Positions 9,901 to 19,294 are shown, numbered from the stretch's first letter. The stretch: 53,169 nucleotides of DNA from Paludibacteraceae bacterium (GCA_024399575.1 JAKSNT010000003.1:1-53169); one strand, 5' to 3'. A program made the numbers and translations. Notes: generated by a model not told the origin, from the letters alone.

Positions 9901-12900
9901 GACTTTCGATGGAACCTTGAGGTATTGACTTGAGGTTGGATATTGTTCCGTTCTTGAATATCCTGATGTAGAAATTGCCGCAGTTTGCACGATGGCTATA
10001 GTCAAGGTCAAGTTGCCACATACGACCAGCAGGCAGTGATATTTGTGGAGAACGGGTTATTGCAGAACCTCGTGAACCATAGTTTATCAGACGTATCATC
10101 CTGTTGCTGTTGTAACCGTAAGTGTTCCATATCAGGTCAGGATTTGAGCCCGCGTTGACCGAAGCACTTATGTCCCAACAGTTTGGTATTGCGCCTGTTT
10201 TTGAATGTTCGAAACTCTCAGTGTATGGTGCTATGACTGTACCGCATGCTGTGGAATAATAACCCATCATCATGTATTCTGATGTGTCCTGTCCGCATTT
10301 ACAAGCGGTATATAAGATGTAGAGAGTGGATGGCTGGAGATTCTGTATGACGGCAGGTGAAGACTGGCACAGTGTAGATATTGAGGCACCACCCTCGCTT
10401 GGTTTCAGTTTTACGATGACTGGAATCTGTGAGGTCCATGACACCGTAATTGAGTTTGCCGTTGCACTGACAAGCTGAAAATCTTCTGGACCTGTGCATG
10501 ATGGAGTAGGAACTATGTCGATGTCGTCTATATAGAGACGGTCCTTGCCGATATAGGTTATTGCAATGTGACGTGCAGATGGGTCGTCAAGCGTTGCAAA
10601 CTGACATTGCACCTTGTACCATTGATTGGCGAAAGGTACGGTGATGTTAGTAATCTGCTCGAACGTTGATGGGTCGTCTGGATCACTCATCGCACCTATG
10701 CCTAACGTTGCTGAATCTGACGTAGCATAAACCCATGCAGTCATAGTGTTGCCAATCAATGGAGAAGTGAATTCTGGTGAAGATATTGAACCATTGCTTA
10801 CTGTCATAGACGCTATGCCGCTATGGGAATACGATGAAGAACGTCCTGATGATGTCCAACAACTTGCTGTCGTAATGTCTTCGAAGGAGTCGCTGTAAGG
10901 TATTGAGACACTTACGCATCTTGTGGTGAACGACTCAGGTTGCATCCATGCAGAAACCCCAGATTGGCACACTGTGCGAATAGAGTAATAGTAAGTTGTG
11001 GAAGGGTCAAGACCTGGTATGTTGACAATAGTAGATGTAACGTTGTCATTATGGTAAATGTTACCGTGAAGTGTTGACGAAGTGACTATTGGCCTGTCAG
11101 ATACAGCTATTTCCCATCTCGAACCAGTGAATGTATTGATAGCGATGTCTGCTGAAGTGCTTCGTATTGACGAGACGAAAGTTGCCGTAGGAGGTACGCA
11201 TGCTACCTGACGTATAGAAATGTCATCAATGAAAGCAGAGAATGGCACACCTGACACTGGCGAGTTGACATAAAATCCTATATAGTAGTCGCCTGTGGTA
11301 GGTGCTGAAAAATAAATTTTCTTTTCCTCCCATTCAGGAGAAGTTATCAATTGAGGCGCAAGTAGCAATGTCATCTTATTGTGGTCTGGTGACAGACCGT
11401 AATATATTGCTATATTGTACTCTTGCCCTATTGATGATGTCTTGCGTACATTTAGTATGTATTCGTAGTCTGTGCCTGCCTCGAGATGTACGTATGAGTA
11501 ACCGCCCAAAGGTCCATTGCTCATTGCCGGAGTGAGAGCATTGTCTGCCGATATTGCCGAAGTAAGCCCCTTGGAACCGCCTTCGGTATGATTGAATGCC
11601 TCGGCTGACGATGTGACTGCAACTGTCAGTGTGTTGCTATAATAATTCTCGATAGAAATACAGCCTGGTATTGTCCCCGTTGCGGTTGTCTCGAAATCTT
11701 CGATGTAAGGAAGAATTGCGGCTTTGCATGCAGTCTTGAACTCTATAGGATCAGACCATTCACCATAGCCCTGACCGCAAAGTTGACGCACTTTCACCTG
11801 ATATGTCGTATATGGAATGAGGTTGGTTATTGTGGCAGACATATCATTGACAGTGACAGCAGGATTCGCATCAACCATGTACTGCCATGTAGAGCAACCT
11901 TGTGTGACCATTGTCACTACAACAGTTGTGTCGGTGATGCTGTCTATGGAGCACTGCACATCGCTGCATGTAGGCGTATTGCGTATTGTGATATCGTCAA
12001 TGTATGTGCCGCTTCCCGCTTGAGAATGATATACGAACTGAACATACTTGTCACCACTTGAGCCTGCAGGAAAGGCAAATGTGTATGAATGCCAGCCTGG
12101 AACATTCTCGATAGGTGCTAAAGAATAATTCTGAGGAATGGCTCCAAGTAGTATGGCATTTGTGGTGTCGTTTGCAACGGTTGAAAGATATACATACAAT
12201 GCCTCGTCGCTCATGAAACCATTGGCTGTTCCACGGAACATGTTAAATTTCACTTCTGATGCAGTGCCGTTGAGAGTGAATTTAGGTGTTGTCAAAATAG
12301 TACGACCATCTTGATAATGTGATGATGCGTATGCAGAATATCTGCCTAAATGGTGGTATTCGGAATTTATGTACCATGTGTCTGTTCCTATTACGCTATT
12401 TTGTTGCCAGCATAGAGGAGGGAATACGTCTGACTCGAACCCTTCTGTCAAAGGCAATGTTGCTGCCTGGGTGCAAGGTGTCTGGACAAAGAGGTTGAAC
12501 GACACGCTCTCTGATGTGTCCTGATTTCCGCACAAAGATGCAATAGTTCCTGAAATGTTGTAGTATTGACCAGCCGACAGTCCGTTGATGACTATCTGAG
12601 GCGTACTTACTGTCTGCTGGATATTCTGTTGCGATGAAGCACCTGAATACACCTGACAGTTGACTAACCATTGTGATGCTGATCCGTTTTGTGTCCAACT
12701 CAACAATGCAGATGTGCTGCTTTGTGCTGTCGCATTTATGCCTGAGACCTTGCGACATGTAGGTGATGGGATAACTGAAAGGTCATCAATGTAGATGGCG
12801 TTGCTTCCTGCTATTCCTTCAAGCATTATATATTTGTTGCCGCTGGTAGGTATTGGGAACTGGTACATGTACCAGCCGTCAGAAGCCTCGGCAGGATGTT

Positions 12901-14764
12901 CTGTGCGCAGAGCTGACAATGTTCCTAAGCATACTCCCCCTATGGTGTCTGTGGCATCAGGAGTCACCCATACTCTGACATGAGAGTCAGATGTAAGGTC
13001 TCGCCAAATCCATAGGGCGACATCACAATTGCCAGTGAGTGGCAACAGGTTGGTTGAAAGGTATGCCCTGTTGCCAATCTGTTGTTTCGGCAGGGAAATT
13101 GACTGCGTTCCTGTATGACGATATCTTGTTGACGAAGAGAATAGTGATGATCCTGATATTTTCATCAGCCAACCGCTACTCCAGCATTCTGGAGTACCTG
13201 CAGCCTCGAAACTTTCGCTGAAATATGGCGTTGCAGCAATTGCACACAGAGTATGAAATGTTACTTCGTTGGAAAGGTCAGAACTGTCGTTTGACTCACA
13301 GAGTGCTCTTACCTTTGCCCGATAATCGCGATTAGGTGTCAATTCAATGAGATTGATTGAATTTCCGCTTTGCAGATAGTATGTGGTGTCTGATTCTCCA
13401 ATCAGCGTAACACGGTATTGTGCTGCTCCGGTAGAAGTCCAACTGATTGTTGCATTGTCGCTGCCGACATTGCTGGCAGTTACTCCTTCCGGCCTTACGC
13501 ATGTTGGTATTTTCCTTACTATAAGGTCGTCAATATAGATTACGCAGTTTTCGCCTGACGCAAGAAAAATACAAGCCGACATATTGGTGTCACTGAATCC
13601 AATCTGCGATGAATTAGCACGTACCTCAATCCAGTCGGCTCCTGTGGAGAGACTATCGTAGAGTAATGGCATAAACGTGCTTCCGTCCATTGGATCGCTT
13701 ATCAATCCGACAAAGTATTTGCAAACGTAATTGGGGTTAGCACGTTTTACTTTCATTGAAATTTCAATGCTGTCTGCAGAGATAGCAAAACGTGGAGAAA
13801 TAAACGTCGCAGATTCGGTCTTTCCAGCCGACATCTTCATCGAACCATTGAGTGTGCTGATTTCGCATTGTTCAGTTATGCAGCAAGATGGCAAATCCTG
13901 AGTGTTGTCAAAGTCGGCAATAAATGGTAAATTTTGTGGCGTACACAATGTTGTGAAACTCATTGTGGAATATTTAGAGAAACCTTTGCTCGATGATGAA
14001 CAGTCTGACCTCAATGATATAGTGTATTCTGTGTTTGGCGTGAGTCCTTGCAATTGAGTTGAGTAATGCGAAGTCAGAGTCTCGTTCCATCTATGACCGA
14101 AAGCATCGCTCATCTGAAATTGATATTGGTCAGGCAAGACACCTTCGCTGCCAAGGTCCCACCACAGGGTGGCTGATGTGTCGCTTAAATCAGAAGTGTG
14201 GAGATTTATTGGCATCTTGCATATTGGGGAGGCATCTATCTCTATGTCATCTATGCTGAATTCTGTATAATAGACCTTAGGCTGCAGACATGCAGTTGCA
14301 TAGAATACAATCGTTATTGACTGTCCTCTGTATGCTGCAAGTGATACTGAAAAATCAGCCCAGTCAGTAGTATTGACAAGATTGCTATCCAAAGGGTTCT
14401 GCAAATAGGTGGTTCCACCGTCTGTCGAGACATAGACACCGACCTTTCCACAAGATGCAGTGTTCTTAAGTCTGAACATCAACGTTGCATCGTAATTGTT
14501 TGGTAATGTTATGACTGGCGATTTAACCGCAGCCCGTGTTTCGGCAACGTTGTGTCCTGTGAAATGCAATGCTTCGTCTTGCACTGTCCATCTCAGCGAT
14601 GGTGTCTCAGAAGTATAACCGGGATTGACGTAATCATCATTGTCCCAACCATCTGGAAGATTGTTGTACCCTGTAAACGATTCTTGCCATGGCAGTGTCG
14701 TGATTTGTGCGGAAAGGCTTGTGGCAATCACTATAACTGCAAGAATTGCATATAATTTTCTCAT
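3995..14764 (-). CDS. giant modular T9SS cargo protein (3589 aa)
   Basis: Begins with a Sec signal (MRKLYAILAVIVIATSLSAQ). The body alternates MAM/jelly-roll-like 'choice-of-anchor J' domains and fibronectin III-like domains. I count twelve anchor-J starts, each an xPYxxxFE...CW type block, for example LPWQESF, TPYFSESFE, LPYIEDFE, IPYSDSFE, APYTESFE, YPFVETF and LPYCEGFE, each closed by an IYIDDI/FVDDI strand and a Cys-Pro FnIII opening. A tail of seven Cys-rich repeats of the type ICxGxxYxF...GTY...GCDS...LxLxV follows. The last ~85 residues (PNPVSIGQTTYL ... GQVVEVIK ... GIYHVRI ... KLIVR) are a type A T9SS C-terminal domain. It should be exported by T9SS and attached at or released from the cell surface, with an adhesive or binding role inferred from the domains. 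It has its own consensus promoter, and paralogues lie at 14909 and 32249. Confidence 0.88.
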   Translation of the reverse strand: MRKLYAILAVIVIATSLSAQITTLPWQESFTGYNNLPDGWDNDDYVNPGYTSETPSLRWTVQDEALHFTGHNVAETRAAVKSPVITLPNNYDATLMFRLKNTASCGKVGVYVSTDGGTTYLQNPLDSNLVNTTDWADFSVSLAAYRGQSITIVFYATACLQPKVYYTEFSIDDIEIDASPICKMPINLHTSDLSDTSATLWWDLGSEGVLPDQYQFQMSDAFGHRWNETLTSHYSTQLQGLTPNTEYTISLRSDCSSSSKGFSKYSTMSFTTLCTPQNLPFIADFDNTQDLPSCCITEQCEISTLNGSMKMSAGKTESATFISPRFAISADSIEISMKVKRANPNYVCKYFVGLISDPMDGSTFMPLLYDSLSTGADWIEVRANSSQIGFSDTNMSACIFLASGENCVIYIDDLIVRKIPTCVRPEGVTASNVGSDNATISWTSTGAAQYRVTLIGESDTTYYLQSGNSINLIELTPNRDYRAKVRALCESNDSSDLSNEVTFHTLCAIAATPYFSESFEAAGTPECWSSGWLMKISGSSLFSSSTRYRHTGTQSISLPKQQIGNRAYLSTNLLPLTGNCDVALWIWRDLTSDSHVRVWVTPDATDTIGGVCLGTLSALRTEHPAEASDGWYMYQFPIPTSGNKYIMLEGIAGSNAIYIDDLSVIPSPTCRKVSGINATAQSSTSALLSWTQNGSASQWLVNCQVYSGASSQQNIQQTVSTPQIVINGLSAGQYYNISGTIASLCGNQDTSESVSFNLFVQTPCTQAATLPLTEGFESDVFPPLCWQQNSVIGTDTWYINSEYHHLGRYSAYASSHYQDGRTILTTPKFTLNGTASEVKFNMFRGTANGFMSDEALYVYLSTVANDTTNAILLGAIPQNYSLAPIENVPGWHSYTFAFPAGSSGDKYVQFVYHSQAGSGTYIDDITIRNTPTCSDVQCSIDSITDTTVVVTMVTQGCSTWQYMVDANPAVTVNDMSATITNLIPYTTYQVKVRQLCGQGYGEWSDPIEFKTACKAAILPYIEDFETTATGTIPGCISIENYYSNTLTVAVTSSAEAFNHTEGGSKGLTSAISADNALTPAMSNGPLGGYSYVHLEAGTDYEYILNVRKTSSIGQEYNIAIYYGLSPDHNKMTLLLAPQLITSPEWEEKKIYFSAPTTGDYYIGFYVNSPVSGVPFSAFIDDISIRQVACVPPTATFVSSIRSTSADIAINTFTGSRWEIAVSDRPIVTSSTLHGNIYHNDNVTSTIVNIPGLDPSTTYYYSIRTVCQSGVSAWMQPESFTTRCVSVSIPYSDSFEDITTASCWTSSGRSSSYSHSGIASMTVSNGSISSPEFTSPLIGNTMTAWVYATSDSATLGIGAMSDPDDPSTFEQITNITVPFANQWYKVQCQFATLDDPSARHIAITYIGKDRLYIDDIDIVPTPSCTGPEDFQLVSATANSITVSWTSQIPVIVKLKPSEGGASISTLCQSSPAVIQNLQPSTLYILYTACKCGQDTSEYMMMGYYSTACGTVIAPYTESFEHSKTGAIPNCWDISASVNAGSNPDLIWNTYGYNSNRMIRLINYGSRGSAITRSPQISLPAGRMWQLDLDYSHRANCGNFYIRIFKNGTISNLKSIPQGSIESLSDNNPGNFTHVTLDLTAYAGETIQLQFNATTNNGSGAIFVDNIRISEKFSCTDLSGLTLSAVAENEATIQINDTATSHTQWQYIIGEKGLEPTDYTPVTCNSRTISLSNLQKLTEYDIVVRAACSATEHSNWSRLSFKTTATPATIPYHTDFTSGADNVCWVFTSMPGSASQLLIGSNSEALLASPQALYVSADDGDNFSYEYSKPSSTNAYRTIALEDTVYKFDISYRCSGGLSNTDYARIYLIPASMEVPQPSPDYHRNNAFPSSCIALDNNGPINGLVGWQHISKEVDLRGRAGAYNLVFLWANDSSSMLQTPLSVGYVSVEKAGCANNLSVSAEATSSTVKINVNGSSNYEYRVARKGSPEAYEISGTSTASTLTLTGFTHSTRYYLFVRNLCADGSTSTWQKTIFQTDCGVVTQYPFVETFSEALFPPTCWESHSTVKGMNWDGTPIDGSWGHFSTTMPTDNYSHTSGAAELRGYNGSAAALATPLLHIDSAREYHLSFYLFRRTSSNALGHVTVSLSKTVYPSSDAIVLGDFTTYDPTASVDGPRLIDIDIPKDVYGDYHVVFEGFYVSTTWIFVDDVTFDVYPPCRTPVSSPFVLETTSSSATAYIDLRGKSGARMVIAPFIPGQTSVADSIAGVNTTDGNVTFAGLNAGSMYAIYARIECSEDNYSDWSAMARAETKADECFAPDGLRLVGQAGPTSVTVTYGHAADATTYEYVLTSDNDTLRSNTNNDTLTFTTLTPSTDYTLRIRTLCTGNDSTIWSNITFRTLGDATTAPYSTGFEDAVDNAGWEFALSASHNNFVISGATEGHKTGNYGLYISNDHASYAQSVPSSTEGKVVHNITYAMRTIWLEPGIYEAAFDWRCDAYVPGEYSNSYFANGRAFLAPASTQMTGDAITYLYCNPVGSMELFAGSMKNSQTWQHSTMTADVKTAGYYKIVFAWLAYNMGYANASDATAFPLAIDNFSIEEITCRPPSSLDIVSLRSSTIDIVANNLNDETTYEYGVSLCENADSIATIFSSQSDTLHLTGLTPKTHYYIYVRHTCSDSDKSPWRMVEATTNATEATVPYVCQFADMNENSNWVIACRGAANYFVIGNAVMNNSGSSLYISDDGTDNHYDTYTTSTAYAYRTIHLDAGYYDVTADWRAYGVFSTDMHAYDFGRLFLIPTSVEITDNLPLSGLTWNALPGNAISLDNNQALINQGAWETTTSIINITKTGDYNLVAYWYNQDDAYAGAGVGNPPVAFDNISVTECLCSPIKLRTASIGETTADVVVTSSNYGAPIRYTLSNIDSPYNPLTTDTVSGDTLHLTGLSPSCTYYIYAQALCSEASSKQARLVLHTSCGTVTALPYCEGFESFALNSHINNLSNICWNVFNYDAIDDRSSATPYYGYIDNTNYLHSGVRSLRLHASDIEPLVFVLPDVGDISDVAFSLWYMTESTSNICPMKMGYVTNPYDPSSFVELQQFNGTGTMQRYSQAFVGTPDGARIALSYGPGQNTFCSATLDDIRVSRLIHAPEVYDTICYGIPYIGNGFYVQANKLYAGDNELSRVKLSPTDNGNDTLFTTHLYVEPQIHTDFFDTCCVTQSYVKGEWNIPNPVTGSYIHNYTTAAGCDSAVILYLHVLPATNVIVDTICTGGTYTFHGRHLTDPGMYIDSALNALGCMTIDTLYLMVLPDTIKRSVSICYTELPYQFYGKELTASGTYAEPIIGSRGCQQTDLLTLYVVPTDTFYTEYICQGGTYLFFDTVITTAGTYTRKHVNPFGCDMTHHVTVSVNSILVGDAYSYACQGIPYSGNGINGLIVTQDTTVDVRTKNQSFCDSLTHVHLDFVATKHSDEYHTINKGETYTWNDNTYSKPGDYNETLTSYEGCDSIVTLHLTVIDGIEENYSMNMAIIPNPVSIGQTTYLTGEYDSVEKVEVINSLGQVVEVIKCNDERIELKDFTVSGIYHVRITMKDGKVYGEKLIVR

Positions 14765-14790
14765 TGCGATATGATTTTTTTTTCAGTCTG

Positions 14791-14820
14791 CAAAGTTACA
14801 AAAAAATTTTCATATAGCAA
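14791..14820 (-). promoter_or_regulatory. promoter of the 3589-aa protein gene
   Basis: Minus-strand TAACTTTG (plus CAAAGTTA, 14791-14798), 19-base spacer, TTG (plus CAA, 14818-14820). The transcript would begin about 20 bases upstream of the ATG at 14764. Confidence 0.75.
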
Positions 14821-14852
14821 TTCTTTTTTTATTGGAAAATACCTACATATAA

Positions 14853-14885
14853 AACAGGCTACACCTTATAATGATGCAGCCTGTT
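14853..14885 (-). terminator. hairpin after the 1410-aa protein gene
   Basis: AACAGGCT (14853-14860) pairs with AGCCTGTT (14878-14885). It begins 23 bases after the stop of the leftward gene, and the minus strand continues into a TTTTATATG stretch. Confidence 0.65.
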
Positions 14886-14908
14886 AAATAATATCAAACT
14901 ATTGTCTG

Positions 14909-17900
14909 TTATTTGACGATAAGTTTCTGGATCATTGATGTGCCATCGTTTGTGATGAGTCGTACGTAATAGAGACCTGGCATGTTGATGCCTTCAACAA
15001 CGATTGGACTTGCAGTAGGCTCAAATGTACTGATAACCTGTCCGAGGTTGTTTAGAACCTCAACACTCTTCACATCTTCAATGTTGCCATATACGTATGC
15101 AACCTCTCCACCGTTTATTGGGTTTGGAGCAAGGGTGATTACTCTTTCTGCCACGTTCTCTATGCCGGAAACGACACTTACTGTCAATGTCGCAATATAC
15201 TCACAGCCATTTCGTGTATGGCATACAGCCTCGTATGTGCCAGCAGCATTGATTGTCTGACCGTTCCAAATGTAAGTTTCTCCCTGCTTCAACTCGTATG
15301 TCTCGAATGTAGAGTCTGCTGGGTCAAGATAGAGATTTATATGATATAATGTGTCGCCTGATTCACGCTCAAGAACATTGTCGCCATTCTGGAGTTCGTT
15401 GACATTGACATTAAAACCATATCCCAGATAATTCTCTTCCTCACGACACATAGTGTCATTGGCAACAAATGTTGTCAGTGTCCTGATTGCGTAATCGTCA
15501 AAGATTATGCCACGATATGAAGAACTCTTTGGCGCAAATACGTGTACATACATGCCTTCAGTCTGTTCTGCAAGATAGTATGCAGTGTATTTCGTGAATT
15601 CTGAACTTTTGACGGAGTCAACATTAAGTGGTGTAGCTGCCTCGTAGTTTCTGTTGCCACTTACGGCAAATGCCAGATTGTAGTCGCTGTTGGATTTCTT
15701 AGCATAAATAGAAATCTCGTATGCCTTGCCAGCCTCGAACGATACGAAATCGCTGAAACCAAATGCCGCTGACGTAATAGAAGGGATCATGAAAGATTCA
15801 TAGATATTATAGCATATCAAGCCCTTGCTGCCGCCAGTAGTATTGTTGCATGCGTCATCAGCATAGACGTATGGTAGCTCAGAGCCTGTTGCTGGGAATG
15901 CGTTCATGCACTCAGGCAGCGGTGTTGCACTTTCGTACGACTCGAAATCTTCGATGAAAGGAACAGCGTGAGGTGCACATGCAGTCTTGAATGTGATTTC
16001 TTCTGACCAGTCGCTCATATCCTCCTCGCCACATACAAGACGTGCTGCGAAATGATACTCGGTAGATTCGTCGAGATTACTTATGGCAAAGGTGCCGTCA
16101 GTTATGACAGTGTCGTGATACAAAGCGCCGAGCATGTCGCTGAAATCTATAGGCAATACGTCATATACAACTTCGTATATACCTGCGCCTGTGGTGAACA
16201 TTACAGAAGCGGCTGTGTCTTTCTCTGTCATGACAACAACATCAGGGGTAATGCAAGTCACCTCACGGATAGTGATGTCATCGAAATAGTATGTGACATA
16301 ATTGCTGCCCGTTGGAGATGCCTGAATACTGATTGTATAAACGTCATCAGCATCAACTGTGAAATAGGTACGCTGACGTGTCCACTCCATGTTGTCAACG
16401 AGCGTGGTGCCTACTACGTCGTTGTCAACCATAAAGTCAATGTTATAGAGTGCAGAAGCGTATGAGCACTTGCTATATACTGCAATCTCGTATGTCTTGC
16501 CTGCTTCCAATTCGAAGCTGCGCGAGAAAGTCATAGAGCTATTGGTTGAACTAGTCCCAGAAGAAGAGCCATCGGTTGCTGTTGCCAAACCCTTGTTCCC
16601 ACCTTCTGTGTGGTTGCAATCTGCGCTTTCAAATACATTCAGGGTACGGTCATTGGCTGCGCTGAATGTGTAGCATCCACCTAACAAACCTACTGGCATA
16701 TCCTCGAAGTCTTCGACGAATGGAAGTTCATCAACAGGAACACATGTTGTGCGGAACTCGCCTATCATTGACCAGTCGCTGGTGTCTGTGCCGTTGATTG
16801 TGCGGAGTGCATAATAGTATGCTGTGTTAGGTGTGAGACCTGTCAATGCAACAGGTGATGCGGTAACATTGTCATTCGAATAGATACGACCCTGAAAGAC
16901 ATCTGCCTTGACTGTGTCAACAACTATTTCAGTTGCTGGATAAGTTGTGGTGAAATGTATCTCGGCATTGTTTGCACCTATGTTCTGGACATTGATGAGC
17001 GATGGAGATGTACATGCAACCTCTTTGAATTCAATGTCATCATAAATTGGCAAATAGTTCGTCTCGTTGTTATACGAGCGGAATCCTATGTAATATTCGC
17101 CATCCTGAGGAACAGTTACGTAACCAATGACTTTTGTCCAGTCGTTGTTTGTCATGCGTACAGTCTCCCACTGAGCGGCAAGGTTATCCATAGTAGTGCC
17201 TGCAACAAATTCGATGTCGTAAGACACATTTTGATAGCGGTAAGTATAAACCGACATCTGATAAGTCTTGCCAGCCTCAAGCACAACGTTGCGGCAGAAT
17301 GCCTGCTGGTATGGCATCGTGTAAGGGCTTGTGCCAGAAGAGAGCACTGTCACACCCTGATTGCCTTCTGCTGTATGATTATATGCTTCGCCTGCCAGTA
17401 CTTTGAATTTGTATGAACCGCCACTTGCCTTGGTTGCCCACTCGGCACCTGTCCACTCGTCTGCTGTGTAACCCTCGAAGTCTTCACGGAATGGTATTGT
17501 GTCTGGCTCTACCATGGTGATAAACGAAGAAGTAACGGAAAGCACACTTGTGTCGTTACCGTTGATTGCACGCATTGCATAATAATATTTCGTGTTTGGC
17601 TCAAGTCCTGTAACTGAGGCTGTAGTGCCTGTCAGTTCTGCCACTGTTGCTATACGTCCAAGCATTACGTCAGCCTCGACAGTGTCAACAAAGAGTTCTG
17701 CCTTTGGCGAAACGTTTGTGAACGTGAAGTTTGCACTCCTTGATGTTGGCACTGCGCTGATTCCTGTTGGAGGGATGATTGTCAACTCTCTTGCTGCAAA
17801 GTTGTCTGCATAAACATAGTACGAGCCATTGGTTGGCTGGTCCGTGTAGAATCCGAGATAGTAGTCGCCTGTAGTAGGAACCTGGAAATATACCGCCTTC

Positions 17901-19141
17901 TTTGCGTATGTGGTGTGGTTGATGTTGCTTGATTCAATCAGTGTCATGCTGTTGTGATCAGCCACTGTGCCATATACAAAGTTAATGCGATACGACATAT
18001 CACCGTATGCAGCATCATTCATCTTTGCATATACAGAAACCTCATAGTTTTTGCCTGCCTCCAGATGGGTGCTGCGATAAAGAGCAATTGAGCCGCCTGA
18101 AATCGAACCTGCGGATGTCGAAGGAACACTGTATGCTGCCGAGAAGAATTTGTCGCCAGAATATGCTTGGGCTGCATTTTCAACATAGACTGCATAGACG
18201 GTCGAGTATTGACCTACGCAATCTTCGCCATCATAGCATTCGCCTACAGCACCTGATGTGAGGCCGTCGAATGTTTCAAGGAAATCAGAAGTGCTGAGGT
18301 CGATTGCAGGGCAAAGTGTGTACATTGTCTTAGATATTGTATTGTCGCCATACTCCGAACCGCATTTGCGACGGGCAACTATCTCGTAATAAGTGGAAGC
18401 CTGCAGACCTGTCAACTGTATTGTCAGTGAAGATGCTGTGTTTTCAACGAAAGTGTAATCATTTTCTGAGCCTGAAACACGGTATCCTGCTTCCCAACTT
18501 GTGGCGGTTGCATCAGCGATAGTCACATTCATTGAGTTCATGCCTACGTTCGAGATTGTCACTGCACCAGCGATGTCTGGGCAAGAAGGCACTTTGCGGA
18601 GCAAAATGTCATCAACATAGCAGCCACCGCCACCGTCGCTCTCGTAACAGAACACAATGTAAGGGTTTGTTGTACCTAATGGCAGAGCGAATGAATATTG
18701 ATACCATCCTGCTCCTGCCTCTGCGGGCGCATTCTCATAATACGGAGCAATTGTTCCGAGAAGTGCTGCACTTGTAACGTCATTTGCAGTTGACGAAGAA
18801 TAAACCTTCAGGCATTCTGTCTTTGTTGAATACCAGGAAGAATTGTTACGGTACATCCAGAATTTCACCTCGTAAGCTGTATCAGCACTGATAGCTAACT
18901 GTGGTGTGGTGAGGTACTGGAATGAACCTGCTGCTGCCCAGGCAATTGTAGCAGATGCTGGCGCCGAATGTGACTGACCTGTACTCCTATTCCAATTTGT
19001 GGTGTTAGAAGAAGCCTGCGTCCATCCCGTTGGAGGGAACGTGGCATCCGAAAAATCTTCGGTCAACGGGAGATAGATCTGTCCGCTGACAGTTGCAATG
19101 CAGCACAAGATTGCTGCAAGGAGTGTGAATTTTTTTCTCAT
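14909..19141 (-). CDS. modular T9SS cargo protein, shorter paralogue (1410 aa)
   Basis: The start is taken at ATG 19141, which gives a clean Sec signal (MRKKFTLLAAILCCIATVSGQ) and sits about 20 bases downstream of the predicted transcription start; an upstream in-frame ATG at 19198 would lie inside the promoter. Five anchor-J modules (LPLTEDFSD, SDFLETFDG, IPFREDFEG, LPFVEDFED, VPFIEDFES) alternate with FnIII-like domains; several share the LEAGKTYEI(A/S)VY strand. The tail has only two of the seven Cys-rich repeats seen in the large paralogues, matching their first and last units, then a type A T9SS sorting domain (PNPINGGEVAYVYG ... LGQVISTF ... GLYYVRL ... KLIVK). Surface or secreted adhesin-like protein; ligand unknown. 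Confidence 0.87.
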   Translation of the reverse strand: MRKKFTLLAAILCCIATVSGQIYLPLTEDFSDATFPPTGWTQASSNTTNWNRSTGQSHSAPASATIAWAAAGSFQYLTTPQLAISADTAYEVKFWMYRNNSSWYSTKTECLKVYSSSTANDVTSAALLGTIAPYYENAPAEAGAGWYQYSFALPLGTTNPYIVFCYESDGGGGCYVDDILLRKVPSCPDIAGAVTISNVGMNSMNVTIADATATSWEAGYRVSGSENDYTFVENTASSLTIQLTGLQASTYYEIVARRKCGSEYGDNTISKTMYTLCPAIDLSTSDFLETFDGLTSGAVGECYDGEDCVGQYSTVYAVYVENAAQAYSGDKFFSAAYSVPSTSAGSISGGSIALYRSTHLEAGKNYEVSVYAKMNDAAYGDMSYRINFVYGTVADHNSMTLIESSNINHTTYAKKAVYFQVPTTGDYYLGFYTDQPTNGSYYVYADNFAARELTIIPPTGISAVPTSRSANFTFTNVSPKAELFVDTVEADVMLGRIATVAELTGTTASVTGLEPNTKYYYAMRAINGNDTSVLSVTSSFITMVEPDTIPFREDFEGYTADEWTGAEWATKASGGSYKFKVLAGEAYNHTAEGNQGVTVLSSGTSPYTMPYQQAFCRNVVLEAGKTYQMSVYTYRYQNVSYDIEFVAGTTMDNLAAQWETVRMTNNDWTKVIGYVTVPQDGEYYIGFRSYNNETNYLPIYDDIEFKEVACTSPSLINVQNIGANNAEIHFTTTYPATEIVVDTVKADVFQGRIYSNDNVTASPVALTGLTPNTAYYYALRTINGTDTSDWSMIGEFRTTCVPVDELPFVEDFEDMPVGLLGGCYTFSAANDRTLNVFESADCNHTEGGNKGLATATDGSSSGTSSTNSSMTFSRSFELEAGKTYEIAVYSKCSYASALYNIDFMVDNDVVGTTLVDNMEWTRQRTYFTVDADDVYTISIQASPTGSNYVTYYFDDITIREVTCITPDVVVMTEKDTAASVMFTTGAGIYEVVYDVLPIDFSDMLGALYHDTVITDGTFAISNLDESTEYHFAARLVCGEEDMSDWSEEITFKTACAPHAVPFIEDFESYESATPLPECMNAFPATGSELPYVYADDACNNTTGGSKGLICYNIYESFMIPSITSAAFGFSDFVSFEAGKAYEISIYAKKSNSDYNLAFAVSGNRNYEAATPLNVDSVKSSEFTKYTAYYLAEQTEGMYVHVFAPKSSSYRGIIFDDYAIRTLTTFVANDTMCREEENYLGYGFNVNVNELQNGDNVLERESGDTLYHINLYLDPADSTFETYELKQGETYIWNGQTINAAGTYEAVCHTRNGCEYIATLTVSVVSGIENVAERVITLAPNPINGGEVAYVYGNIEDVKSVEVLNNLGQVISTFEPTASPIVVEGINMPGLYYVRLITNDGTSMIQKLIVK

Positions 19142-19168
19142 ATAGATATAAATTAAAATTATGCGCTG

Positions 19169-19198
19169 CAAAGTTAATAATAATTTTTCATTTAGCAA
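19169..19198 (-). promoter_or_regulatory. promoter of the 1410-aa protein gene
   Basis: Minus-strand TAACTTTG (plus CAAAGTTA, 19169-19176), 19-base spacer, TTG (plus CAA, 19196-19198). Confidence 0.75.
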
Positions 19199-19294
19199 CT
19201 ATTTGTTTATAAAAAATAATGTATCGATTGCATTAACCCACAGAAATTCTAATGACCGATTTTGATTTAGACTCGTAAAGTAATAAAAACGCAA

